Origin: an uncultured Roseovarius sp.
GTDB taxonomy: Bacteria > Pseudomonadota > Alphaproteobacteria > Rhodobacterales > Rhodobacteraceae
DNA length: 8,961 bases
Direction: 5' to 3'
Assembly (NCBI GenBank): GCA_913055965.1
Contig: CAJXKX010000059.1
Coordinates: forward strand, 1 to 8,961
Shown: positions 1 through 6,368 of the stretch, piece after piece
Layout: each line of letters begins with the position of its first letter
Position numbering within the stretch: the first letter of the stretch is position 1
Made by a program: the position numbers and the translations under genes
The notes under the pieces: generated by a model
What the model was told of the DNA's origin: nothing
Databases searched by the model: none
The model's input: only the letters and a program-made list of their open reading frames with translations

Positions 1-261
1 CGCACGAGGCTGGCGCGGCTGGCGACCATCACCCTTGCCGAGGATATCCTGCGCCTGCTGCCGCGCGGCACGCATGATCCGGCGCTCTATATCCGGCCGC
101 GCGAATTGCGCGCGGCGATGGCGCGCGCCGGGCTGGAGCCGGGGCCGATGACCGGCCTCGGTCCGCGCGGGATCAACCGCCGGGGTGATCCGGTCTTCGG
201 ACGCCTGCCGCTGCGCTCGGTCCTCTACATGGGCACCGCAAGCAAGCCGGTGGCGGCATGA
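1..261 (+). CDS. ubiG: Ubiquinone biosynthesis O-methyltransferase UbiG, 3' end only
   Basis: The open frame from base 1 to the TGA at 259-261 encodes the last 86 residues of a protein whose beginning lies left of the window. It contains LRLLPRGTHDPALYIRPREL followed by a MTGL stretch and an RSVLYMGT ending. This matches the C-terminal part of UbiG (the LPxGTHD...KP.EL...TG pattern is typical). UbiG is an S-adenosylmethionine-dependent enzyme that performs both O-methylations of the ubiquinone head group. The SAM-binding Rossmann part is outside the window, so the catalytic motifs cannot be checked. The stop codon overlaps the ATG of the next gene (ATGA at 258-261), so the two are probably co-transcribed and translationally coupled. 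The call rests on recalled family pattern and is fairly secure. Confidence 0.87.
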   Translation, partial: RTRLARLATITLAEDILRLLPRGTHDPALYIRPRELRAAMARAGLEPGPMTGLGPRGINRRGDPVFGRLPLRSVLYMGTASKPVAA

Positions 262-665
262 TATCCGCCCTCGCCCTCTTGTCCGTGGCGCTGCTGTTCG
301 GCGGTACGGTGCTCTATTCCTTCGGTTTCGCGGCGTTCCTCTTCACCGCCCTGCCCGCCGAGACGGCGGGCCCGGTGATCCGCCGCGCGTTTCCGCATTT
401 CTACCTGTTCGTGATCGGCTGCGCGGCGCTATCCGCCGCGCTGCTGTGGCACCGCGACCCGCTGGGCGCGGGCGTGATGGCAATGGTGGCGGCATCGACC
501 CTGCCGACACGTCAGGTGCTGATGCCCGCGATCAACCGCGCCACCGACGACGGCGCGCGCGACCGGTTCAAATGGCTGCATGGCGCATCGGTCGCGATCA
601 CCCTCGCGCATATCGTGCTGACCGGCTGGGTCCTGGTGCGCTTTCTCGCGCCCGCCGCGGGCTGA
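258..665 (+). CDS. DUF4149 family small integral membrane protein
   Basis: This encodes 135 residues with about four hydrophobic segments (roughly residues 3-25, 46-64, 70-83 and 110-130), so it should sit in the inner membrane. The features that recall DUF4149 (TMEM205-like) are a FGGT..YSFGFA start, an LP.E.AG..IRRAFPHFY turn (33-49), the LMPAINRA motif (88-95) and FKWLHG before the last helix (104-109). No biochemical role is established for the family. Its ATG overlaps the ubiG stop, which fixes the start and implies an operon with ubiG. A link to quinone or envelope function is only suggested by that neighbour. The gene is followed by a GC-rich hairpin and a 164-bp gap, so the transcription unit may end here. 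Confidence 0.85.
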   Translation: MISALALLSVALLFGGTVLYSFGFAAFLFTALPAETAGPVIRRAFPHFYLFVIGCAALSAALLWHRDPLGAGVMAMVAASTLPTRQVLMPAINRATDDGARDRFKWLHGASVAITLAHIVLTGWVLVRFLAPAAG

Positions 666-666
666 A

Positions 667-687
667 CGGCCCCGCTTCGCGGGCCCG
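667..687 (+). terminator. Possible 3' hairpin after the ubiG-DUF4149 pair
   Basis: Two bases after the DUF4149 stop the sequence folds as CGG-c-CCCGC, a TTC loop, then GCGGG-c-CCG: eight base pairs with one C/C mismatch. No T-run follows, so it is not a classical intrinsic terminator. It could be an mRNA 3'-end stabilising hairpin or a chance product of high GC content. Confidence 0.3.
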
Positions 688-755
688 CGGGCGGCGCGCG
701 CAGGTGCCCCGGTGCCCTGCGTTGCGGATTTCGACGAAAACAGCGCCCCGCCGGT

Positions 756-783
756 TTGACAGACCCCGATCCGGACTTATCTG
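756..783 (+). promoter_or_regulatory. Candidate sigma70-type promoter for the regulator-cydAB unit
   Basis: A perfect TTGACA (-35) lies at 756-761. A weak -10-like TATCTG follows after 16 bases at 778-783. The predicted transcription start would fall within the dyad at 787-804. It is the only consensus-like -35 I noticed in the gap before the regulator. The -10 match is poor (3 of 6), so the assignment is tentative. Confidence 0.45.
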
Positions 784-786
784 GGA

Positions 787-804
787 TTTCAGAAATTACT
801 GAAA
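787..804. promoter_or_regulatory. Perfect dyad TTTCAG-N6-CTGAAA, likely operator of the adjacent GbsR/MarR-type regulator
   Basis: The arms TTTCAG (787-792) and CTGAAA (799-804) are exact reverse complements, separated by the AT-rich spacer AAATTA. The site starts 3 bases after the candidate -10 element and ends 25 bases before the ATG of the regulator. That position suits autorepression and control of the downstream cydAB genes. An AT-rich 18-bp dyad stands out in otherwise very GC-rich sequence. Assigning it to the neighbouring regulator is inference from position. Confidence 0.6.
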
Positions 805-829
805 CTCTCGCAAGGCAGGGATCACCCGA

Positions 830-1375
830 ATGAAAATGCCGCCGCTTCACCAGGAATTCGTTCTCCATTTCGGCGAAATGGGCAGCCGCTGGGGGATCAA
901 CCGCACCGTCGGCCAGATCTATGCGCTGCTGTTCCTGTCCGCCGAGGCGCTGAACGCAGACCAGATCACCGAGGCGCTCGGCATCAGCCGCTCCAACACC
1001 TCGATGGGGCTGAAGGAATTGCAGGCGTGGCGCCTGGTGCGGCTCAAGCATGTGCCGGGCGACCGCAAGGATCATTTCACGACCCCGGACGATCTGTGGG
1101 AGATCGTCCGCATCCTGATCGACGAACGCAAGAAGCGCGAGATCGACCCCACCCTGTCGAAGCTGCGCGCGCTCGAGATGCAGGGCCCTGTGGGCGACGA
1201 CTATTCCGAGGCGCGCATTTCGGAACTGCGCGAGATGATCGAGATGATGACGGGCTTCTACGAGGACATGGCGCGGCTCGACACCGAAAAGCTGGTCCGG
1301 CTCATGACCTATGGCAGCCGGATCGCCGGGCTCATCGACAAGGTGGGCGGCTACCTGCCCGCCTCCCGCGGCTGA
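830..1375 (+). CDS. GbsR/MarR-family winged-helix transcriptional regulator, likely controller of cydAB
   Basis: This encodes 181 residues. A winged helix-turn-helix covers about residues 28-90: helix LNADQITEALGIS, turn, then recognition helix SRSNTSMGLKELQAW, followed by a wing containing the VPGDRKDHF motif. A long helical C-terminal part (about 90-170, rich in charged and Leu/Ile/Met residues) probably forms the dimer interface. The layout and the SRSN.S..L.EL pattern match GbsR-type members of the MarR superfamily. The protein contains no cysteine, so thiol or Fe-S redox sensing by Cys is excluded. The start at 830 follows a modest AAGGCAGGG ribosome site (812-820); a second ATG at 836 is possible. 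It lies 48 bp upstream of cydA in the same direction, with a dyad just upstream, so autoregulation plus control of the oxidase is the simplest reading. The effector is unknown. Confidence 0.85.
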   Translation: MKMPPLHQEFVLHFGEMGSRWGINRTVGQIYALLFLSAEALNADQITEALGISRSNTSMGLKELQAWRLVRLKHVPGDRKDHFTTPDDLWEIVRILIDERKKREIDPTLSKLRALEMQGPVGDDYSEARISELREMIEMMTGFYEDMARLDTEKLVRLMTYGSRIAGLIDKVGGYLPASRG

Positions 1376-1423
1376 TCCGCCCAAACTCCCGCCCCACACG
1401 CACGCTGACAAGGACACCACGGC

Positions 1424-2860
1424 ATGGACGCGCTCGACACCCTTCTGCTCAGCCGCATTCAGTTCGCGGCGAATATCTCTTTCCACATCCTGTTCCCGAC
1501 GATCACCATCGCCCTGGGCTGGGTGCTGCTGTTCTTCCGCCTGCGCTTTGCGCGCACGGGGGATGAAAAATGGATGGCGGCCTACCGTTTCTGGGTAAAG
1601 GTCTTTGCCCTCAGCTTCGCGATGGGCGTGGTCTCGGGGATCACCATGTCGTTCCAGTTCGGCACGAACTGGCCCGGCTTCATGGAGACCGTCGGCAACA
1701 TCGCCGGCCCGCTTCTGGCCTACGAGGTGCTGACCGCCTTCTTCCTCGAGGCGGCGTTTGTCGGGATCATGCTGTTCGGCTTCTCGCGCGTGCCCGCCTG
1801 GCTGCACATCACCGCGACGGCGCTGGTGGCGTTCGGCACCACCCTGTCGACCTTCTGGATCATCGTGCTCAACAGCTGGATGCACACGCCGCAGGGCTAC
1901 GAGATGATCGACGGCGTGGCCCACGCCACCAGTTGGTGGGAGGTGATCTTCAACCCCTCCATGCCCTACCGGTTCGCCCACATGATGCTGGCGTCGTTTC
2001 TCACGGTGTCGTTCCTCGTCGCGGGCGTCTCGGCGTTCCGCTGGATCATCGGCGACCGATCGCGCGATGTGCGCGTCACGCTCAAGACCGGCGTGGCGAT
2101 GGGGGCGCTGCTGATCCCGGCGCAGATCTTCATGGGCGACCTGCACGGGCTCAACACGCTGGAATATCAGCCGCAGAAGGTGGCGGCGATGGAAGGCAAC
2201 TGGCAGACCGGGCCGAATGTGCCGCTGCTGCTGTTTGCCCTGCCCGACGAGGAGGCGCGCGAGAACCGGTTCGAGATCGGCATCCCCAACGGGGCGTCGC
2301 TGATCCTCAGGCACAGCGCCGACGGCGTGGTGCCCGGGCTCGACGATTTCGTCGCCGAGGACGGCACCGCGATGCACCCGCCGGTCAACCCCGTGTTCTG
2401 GTCGTTCCGGGTGATGGTCGGCACCGGGCTCGCCATGCTGGCGCTCAGCTGGGCCGCCGCGTTCTTCATGTGGCGCCGGCGCGACCGCCACGAGGGGCGC
2501 CTGCCGGGGCACTGGCTGGCCGTCGAGGGGCTGCCCCGCCCGCTGCTCTGGGCGCTGGTGCCGATGGCGTTCTCCGGCTGGATCGCAACCCTGGCGGGCT
2601 GGTATGTCACCGAAGTCGGCCGCCAGCCCTGGCTGGTGCAGGGCGTCATGACCACCGACATGGCGGTGGCGGATGTGCCCGCGCCGATGGTGATGGGCAC
2701 GCTGATCGCCTATCTCGCGGTCTATGCCGCTCTCCTGATCGCCTATGTCGGCGTCATCGTCTACCTCGCGCGCAAGGCCGCGCGGGGCGGCGATGCGGGT
2801 GCCGACAGCATGTCCCACTCGGGCAAGGCGCATGTCACAGCCCTCAGCCCCGCGGAGTAA
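1424..2860 (+). CDS. cydA: Cytochrome bd-type ubiquinol oxidase subunit I, short Q-loop (CioA-like)
   Basis: This 478-residue inner-membrane subunit carries the haems and the quinol site of cytochrome bd, which oxidises quinol and reduces O2 to water. Key residues are present. H21 (in NISFHILFP) and H186 (in YRFAHMML) match the haem b595/d and b558 histidine ligands. M331 in FWSFRVMVG matches the methionine ligand of b558. E101 and E109 in the YEVLTAFFLEAAF segment match the conserved glutamates near the high-spin haems. K252 and E257 match the Q-loop quinol-site pair. GRQPW is at 399-403. The protein is shorter than the roughly 520-residue E. coli CydA and lacks the long Q-loop insert, so it belongs to the cyanide-insensitive (CIO) type. 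An AAGGA ribosome site at 1410-1414 supports the ATG. The stop is 4 bases before cydB, so the two are co-translated. Confidence 0.96.
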   Translation: MDALDTLLLSRIQFAANISFHILFPTITIALGWVLLFFRLRFARTGDEKWMAAYRFWVKVFALSFAMGVVSGITMSFQFGTNWPGFMETVGNIAGPLLAYEVLTAFFLEAAFVGIMLFGFSRVPAWLHITATALVAFGTTLSTFWIIVLNSWMHTPQGYEMIDGVAHATSWWEVIFNPSMPYRFAHMMLASFLTVSFLVAGVSAFRWIIGDRSRDVRVTLKTGVAMGALLIPAQIFMGDLHGLNTLEYQPQKVAAMEGNWQTGPNVPLLLFALPDEEARENRFEIGIPNGASLILRHSADGVVPGLDDFVAEDGTAMHPPVNPVFWSFRVMVGTGLAMLALSWAAAFFMWRRRDRHEGRLPGHWLAVEGLPRPLLWALVPMAFSGWIATLAGWYVTEVGRQPWLVQGVMTTDMAVADVPAPMVMGTLIAYLAVYAALLIAYVGVIVYLARKAARGGDAGADSMSHSGKAHVTALSPAE

Positions 2861-2864
2861 GCCG

Positions 2865-3878
2865 ATGCTGCCCGACTTCACCAACCCCGCCGACTGGCTG
2901 CCCTGGGCCTTCGCCTCGCTGATGGGGCTGTCCATCCTCGTCTATGTCGTGCTCGACGGGTTCGACCTTGGCGTGGGCATCCTCTTTCCGCTCGCCGGGC
3001 GCGACGCGCAGGATCGCATGATCGGCTCGATCGGCCCGTTCTGGGACGCCAACGAGACGTGGCTGGTGCTGGCGGTCGGGCTGCTGCTCGTGGCCTTTCC
3101 GACCGCACACGGGATGATCCTGTCGACCTTCTACCTGCCGGTCTTCGTGATGCTGATCGGGCTGATCGCGCGCGGCGTCGCCTTCGAGTTCCGCGCCAAG
3201 GCGCGCAGCATCCACAAGGCGCTGTGGAACCGGGTCTTCTTCGCGGGCTCGCTGATGACGGCGCTGGCGCAGGGCTTCATGCTGGGGCTCTACGTGATGG
3301 GGCTCGAGACCACGGTCGAAACCTATCTCTTCGCCACGCTCACCTCGGTCTTTCTCACCGTGGGCTATGCCTTCATCGGGGCGTGCTGGCTGGTGCACAA
3401 GACCGAGGGCGGGCTGCAGGCGCTGTCGCTGCGCTGGGCGCGGCGCAGTCTCTGGGCGGTGATCGCGGGGATCGGGGCGGTGTCGCTGGCGACACCGATG
3501 GTCAGCGACCGGATTTTCGGCAAGTGGTTCACCTTTCCCGAAATCCTCTGGCTCGCGCCGTTGCCGGTGCTGTCCGCGGCGCTCGTCGCGGGGCTGTGGG
3601 TCATGCTGCGGCGCATGCCCTTTGCCGGGGACCGGCTGAACTGGCTGCCCTTCGCCACCGCGAGCGCCCTCTTCGCGCTGGCCTACCTGGGGCTTGCCTA
3701 CAGCTTCTACCCCTATGTGGTGCCCGAGCGGCTGACCATCTACGACGCCGCCGCGGCGCCCGAAAGCCTGATGATCATCCTCGTGGGGGCCTGTTTCGTG
3801 GTGCCGACGATCATCGCCTATTCGATCCTCGCCTATGTCATCTTTCGCGGCAAGGCGACCGAACTGCGCTACGACTGA
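2865..3878 (+). CDS. cydB: Cytochrome bd-type ubiquinol oxidase subunit II (CioB-like)
   Basis: This encodes 337 residues with eight to nine predicted membrane helices and is the structural partner of CydA. Family hallmarks are visible: VLDGFDLGVGIL (29-40), GPFWDANETWLVL (57-69), ARGVAFEFR (102-110), GSLMTALAQGFMLGLYV (128-144) and SFYPYVVP near the C-terminus (280-287). The length is typical of CIO-type subunit II and shorter than E. coli CydB. The frame stays open upstream to 2745 inside cydA, but the ATG at 2865 is preferred: a GGAG at 2854-2857, overlapping the end of cydA, is well spaced, and the protein then starts MLPDFTNPADW as expected. It is co-transcribed with cydA and probably with the upstream regulator. 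No terminator follows directly. Confidence 0.95.
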   Translation: MLPDFTNPADWLPWAFASLMGLSILVYVVLDGFDLGVGILFPLAGRDAQDRMIGSIGPFWDANETWLVLAVGLLLVAFPTAHGMILSTFYLPVFVMLIGLIARGVAFEFRAKARSIHKALWNRVFFAGSLMTALAQGFMLGLYVMGLETTVETYLFATLTSVFLTVGYAFIGACWLVHKTEGGLQALSLRWARRSLWAVIAGIGAVSLATPMVSDRIFGKWFTFPEILWLAPLPVLSAALVAGLWVMLRRMPFAGDRLNWLPFATASALFALAYLGLAYSFYPYVVPERLTIYDAAAAPESLMIILVGACFVVPTIIAYSILAYVIFRGKATELRYD

Positions 3879-3937
3879 GCGGGCATGGCACGCATGCGGC
3901 GGTTGCGCCGGACCCTCTTTCGAGGCAAGATCGAAGG

Positions 3938-4099
3938 ATGACGATCAACAGGTTCCGCCGTATCCTCTATGCGCTGGCGAAATATCTCGGCGACGCGCAG
4001 GCCGTGACCTCCAAACGCAAGGGGGCCGTGTCGCGCCGCGTCGGGCGCAGGATCGCGGGCCGCATCGCGGGCAAGGCGCTGGGCAGGCTGTTTCGCTGA
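3938..4099 (+). CDS. Small, highly basic hypothetical protein (53 aa) downstream of cydB
   Basis: This is an ATG-started frame of 53 residues, MTINRFRRILYALAKYLGD followed by a repetitive basic tail with RRVGRRIAGRIAGKALGRLFR character (split here: RRVGRRIAG, RIAGKALGR, LFR). It has 11 Arg and 4 Lys against one acidic residue (D19), so it is strongly cationic and possibly amphipathic-helical. It has no clear membrane span and does not resemble CydX or DUF2474, the small subunits often encoded beside bd oxidases. I do not recognise a function. Small proteins of the 'LGD.xAV...KG.vgrRi.rRiaGk..GrLf' kind seem familiar as uncharacterised bacterial proteins, but that is memory, not a search. A GAAGG sits directly before the ATG and a GAGG 12 bases upstream, so the ribosome site is not ideal. 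It begins 59 bp after cydB and may be read through from it. Confidence 0.6.
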   Translation: MTINRFRRILYALAKYLGDAQAVTSKRKGAVSRRVGRRIAGRIAGKALGRLFR

Positions 4100-4152
4100 G
4101 GCAAGCTCGCAGGCGGGCACCGGCTCCGGGCAGCGCGAAGATGCGGCATCAG

Positions 4153-4182
4153 GGCGTTGGCGCGTCAATGCGGATCAACGCC
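4153..4182. terminator. Inverted repeat between convergent genes, possible bidirectional hairpin
   Basis: GGCGTTG (4153-4159) and CAACGCC (4176-4182) are exact reverse complements around a 16-base loop. They lie in the 99-bp gap where the plus-strand cydB-small ORF unit meets the minus-strand BKACE gene. The position suits a transcription-end hairpin for either strand. There is no T-run on either side, so intrinsic termination is uncertain. Confidence 0.3.
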
Positions 4183-4198
4183 ATGCGCGCCCGCGCGC

Positions 4199-5065
4199 TC
4201 AGGCGCGCACCGCCCGCGCCTCGCGCGCGCCCTCGGGCAGGCGCAGGCCAAGGATGCGGCGCGCCTCCTGCCAGGTCGCCACCGGGCGCGCGTGCCGGTC
4301 GCAGATATCGACCGCCCTGCGGACAAGCGCCCCATTGGACGGGGCGAGCCTGTCGCGGTCGAGCCGCACATTGTCCTCCAGCCCCGTTCGCGCATGACCG
4401 CCCGCACCAATCGCCCACTCGTTGAGCGTCAGTTGATGCGCCCCGATACCCGCCGCGCACCACGGCGCACCGGGGCCAAAGAGCCGCCCGACCGTGCGCA
4501 CGTAATAGTCGAACACGTCGCGATCCACCGGCATCGCGTTCTTCACCCCCATCACGAACTGGATATAGGGCGTGCCCGCCAGCTGGCCCTTGTCGGCCAT
4601 GTCCTTCGCCTTCAGGATATGGCTCAGATCGAAGGCCTCGATCTCGGGCTTGACGTCATGGGCCAGCATTTCGGCCGCCAGCCAGTCCACCAGATCGGGC
4701 GGGTTCTCGTAGACCCGCGTCGGAAAATTGTTCGACCCGACCGAGAGCGACGCCATGTCGGGCCGCAGGGGCAGCATGCCGCCGCGCGTGCGCCCCGCCC
4801 CCGACCGGCCCCCGGTCGAGAACTGGATGATCATGCCCGGGCAATGCCGCTCGATCCCCTCTTTCAGCGCCGCAAAGCGCGCGGGATCGGAGGACGGCGT
4901 CCCGTCGTCATTGCGCACATGGGCATGCACGATGCTGGCCCCGGCCTCGAAGGCCTCGTGGGTCGACTCGATCTGCTCGGCCACGGTGATCGGCACGGCG
5001 GGGTTGTTGGCCTTGGTGGGCAGGCTACCGGTGATGGCGACGCAGATGATGCAGGGGGTCGTCAT
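4199..5065 (-). CDS. BKACE family (DUF849) beta-keto acid cleavage enzyme
   Basis: This encodes 288 residues. BKACE enzymes are metal-dependent: they condense a beta-keto acid with acetyl-CoA and release acetoacetate plus a shortened acyl-CoA. The founding member, Kce, acts on 3-keto-5-aminohexanoate in lysine fermentation. Here ITGSLPTKANNPAVPIT (11-27) is the usual N-terminal motif. H47 and H49 in VHAHVR plus E230 fit the zinc ligands. R226 and D231 in GHARTGLEDN fit the catalytic Arg and Asp. FSTGG (82-86) fits the substrate loop. An in-frame GTG one codon earlier (5068) is possible, but ATG at 5065 is chosen: it overlaps the hydrolase stop by one base (TGATG) and has a GGAGGT at good spacing. 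It is the last gene of the minus-strand operon. The substrate cannot be read from sequence; the dioxygenase context suggests a ring-cleavage-derived oxo-dicarboxylate. Confidence 0.92.
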   Translation of the reverse strand: MTTPCIICVAITGSLPTKANNPAVPITVAEQIESTHEAFEAGASIVHAHVRNDDGTPSSDPARFAALKEGIERHCPGMIIQFSTGGRSGAGRTRGGMLPLRPDMASLSVGSNNFPTRVYENPPDLVDWLAAEMLAHDVKPEIEAFDLSHILKAKDMADKGQLAGTPYIQFVMGVKNAMPVDRDVFDYYVRTVGRLFGPGAPWCAAGIGAHQLTLNEWAIGAGGHARTGLEDNVRLDRDRLAPSNGALVRRAVDICDRHARPVATWQEARRILGLRLPEGAREARAVRA

Positions 5066-5922
5066 CACGCCACCTCCGCGCGCACGCGCGGCATCCGCGC
5101 CAGCGCATCGACAAAGAACGGGCGGAACCCCTCGGGATGCTCGCTCATCGGGAAATGGCCCAGTTCGTCCATCACCGCCAGCGTCGCGCCGGGGATCGCG
5201 CGGGCGGTGCGCGCGGCATCCGCGGGGGTGCAGGTCAGGTCATAGGCGCCCACGATGATATGCACCGGCGTCCGGCCCGTATCGATCCCGGCCAGACGCC
5301 CGATCAGGCTGTCATCGCGGGTGTAGAAGCTCAGATCGCCCCGGAACACGCCCGGCCCGCTCTGCATGAACATCCACAGCGTGTTCCAGCGCTCGGCCTC
5401 GGGCGCATGGGGCGAGATATTGGCCGACACGAGCGCCGCCCCCATCTCGCCGCCATGGGCATCTGGGCGGTGGAACCAGTCGATATCGTACCAGGCAGGC
5501 TGGAAATCCGACGCCTCGATGGCGATGAAGCCGCTGAAGTGCTCGGGGTGCAGCGCCGCAAGCTGCAACGCGATGCGCCCGCCCATCGAACAGCCCGCCA
5601 GCACCGGGCGCTGCAGCCCGAGCGCGTCGATGACCGCCAGCACCGTCTCGATATAGGCATCGGTGGTCAGCAGGTATTCCTCGGTCTCGAACCCCTCGGG
5701 CGGCAGCGATTTTCCGTGCCACGGCATGTCGAAGGCGATCAGCCGGTTCGAGGCGGTGATTTCGGCATCGTTCATCAGGTGCCGCCATTGCCGGGTATCG
5801 GCCCCGGCGGTGTGCAGGCACAGCACGGGGCGCCCCTTCCCCGCTTCCTCGAAATAGATGCGCCGGGCGGTGCCTTCGACGGTGACGGTCACGTACCGCC
5901 CGGTGATCGGCTCGATGCTCAT
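5065..5922 (-). CDS. Alpha/beta hydrolase, possible ring-cleavage lactonase/esterase
   Basis: This encodes 285 residues with a full alpha/beta-hydrolase triad. The nucleophile S112 is in the elbow GCSMGG, the acid is D228 in VGAYDLTC, and the histidine is H256 in ELGHFPMSEHP. An oxyanion-region motif, LCLHTAGADTRQW, occupies 34-46, and the following DMPWHGKS (65-72) is typical of the fold. No signal peptide is visible, so it is probably cytoplasmic. The frame extends further upstream, but the ATG at 5922 is preferred: it overlaps the preceding stop as ATGA and the sequence then begins MSIEPITGRY. It is sandwiched between the SCP2-like gene and the BKACE gene. A role hydrolysing a lactone or ester after ring opening, as PcaD-type enol-lactonases do, is inference. 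A C-C hydrolase or plain esterase is an alternative. Confidence 0.88.
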   Translation of the reverse strand: MSIEPITGRYVTVTVEGTARRIYFEEAGKGRPVLCLHTAGADTRQWRHLMNDAEITASNRLIAFDMPWHGKSLPPEGFETEEYLLTTDAYIETVLAVIDALGLQRPVLAGCSMGGRIALQLAALHPEHFSGFIAIEASDFQPAWYDIDWFHRPDAHGGEMGAALVSANISPHAPEAERWNTLWMFMQSGPGVFRGDLSFYTRDDSLIGRLAGIDTGRTPVHIIVGAYDLTCTPADAARTARAIPGATLAVMDELGHFPMSEHPEGFRPFFVDALARMPRVRAEVA

Positions 5923-6299
5923 GCGACACCCTCCTCTTGCGCGCGGGCCAGGCCCAGAACCTCCTTGAAGAACCGCAGGTTCTTGACAAGGCTCAGGATA
6001 TCCCCGTCGATCCGCCCGCGCCCGATCTTCACCAGCCCGAAAATGTCGTGAAAGCCGGGCTCGGGCCGCGCCTGCCAGAATCTCTCCAGCGCATCGGCAT
6101 CGGTGCGCAGCGCGAACCGCCACGGCGTCTTGCGGCTCGGGCCCTGCGCGACCGAGACGATCCGCCCCGCCTCGAAGGTCAGGTAATATTCGTCGCCCGC
6201 CACCTCGATCAGAACGGTCTCGGAAAACAGCCGTCCGAGCCGCAGCAGGTGCGGCGCGCCCTCGAGCCTCGATTGTACTTGCGTGAATCGGTCGATCAC
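5919..6299 (-). CDS. SCP2-like (sterol carrier-type) domain protein of unknown role
   Basis: This encodes about 126 residues from a GTG at 6299. It looks like an SCP2-type small domain. Beta-strand-rich segments run LIEVAGDEYYLTFEAGRIVSV and then WRFALR (split by a PSRKTP turn), followed by an aromatic FWQARPEPGFHDIFGL stretch. The C-terminal half carries the GRIDGDILSLVKNLRFF motif that recalls SCP2 'G...GD...L..N' ends. SCP2 folds bind lipids or other hydrophobic ligands; no catalytic residues are evident. The start is decided by a strong GGGAGG five bases before the GTG; an upstream ATG (6320) would add seven residues but lacks a ribosome site. It is the first gene of the operon, and its stop overlaps the hydrolase start. 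Its function beside ring-cleavage genes is unknown; substrate sequestration or a structural partner role is speculation. Confidence 0.72.
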   Translation of the reverse strand: MIDRFTQVQSRLEGAPHLLRLGRLFSETVLIEVAGDEYYLTFEAGRIVSVAQGPSRKTPWRFALRTDADALERFWQARPEPGFHDIFGLVKIGRGRIDGDILSLVKNLRFFKEVLGLARAQEEGVA

Positions 6300-6304
6300 C
6301 GGAG

Positions 6305-6310
6305 CCTCCC
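6305..6310 (-). promoter_or_regulatory. Shine-Dalgarno GGGAGG deciding a GTG start
   Basis: On the minus strand GGGAGG is followed by a five-base spacer and GTG at 6299-6297. The competing ATG at 6320-6318 lies upstream of this element and has no purine-rich site of its own. This argues for a GTG start of the SCP2-like gene. Confidence 0.6.
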
Positions 6311-6368
6311 TTGCGGTCATGTCCGGCTCATGACTGCCACCGCGCCCCCGCCGACGCCATGCCGGTCC

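Noticed and set aside
1..261. Alternative reading of the left-edge frame as an unrelated methyltransferase
   Set aside because: The LPRGTHD and following pattern to the C-terminus fit UbiG specifically, so no other methyltransferase family was preferred.
666..829. FNR/Anr-type box upstream of the regulator-cydAB unit
   Set aside because: I looked for TTGAT-N4-ATCAA because oxygen control of cyd genes is common. The only TTGA there is part of TTGACA, with no matching second half-site.
1570..2922. A 450-residue plus-strand frame inside cydA
   Set aside because: It is a shifted-frame shadow of cydA with low-complexity Arg/Gly/Ala content.
512..2935. An 807-residue open frame on the minus strand across the regulator and cydA
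   Set aside because: It is antisense to well-recognised genes, its composition is Arg/His/Gly/Asp-rich with no domain pattern, and such long frames arise routinely opposite high-GC coding sequence.
3059..3937. The long upstream part of the frame that contains the 53-aa basic ORF
   Set aside because: It is an out-of-frame shadow of cydB. Only the part after cydB, starting at ATG 3938, is plausible as a gene.
3885..3941. An 18-codon ATG frame ending in an ATGA overlap with the basic small ORF
   Set aside because: It is a very short Arg-rich frame without a ribosome site; the overlap is tempting as a coupled leader peptide but not supported by anything else.
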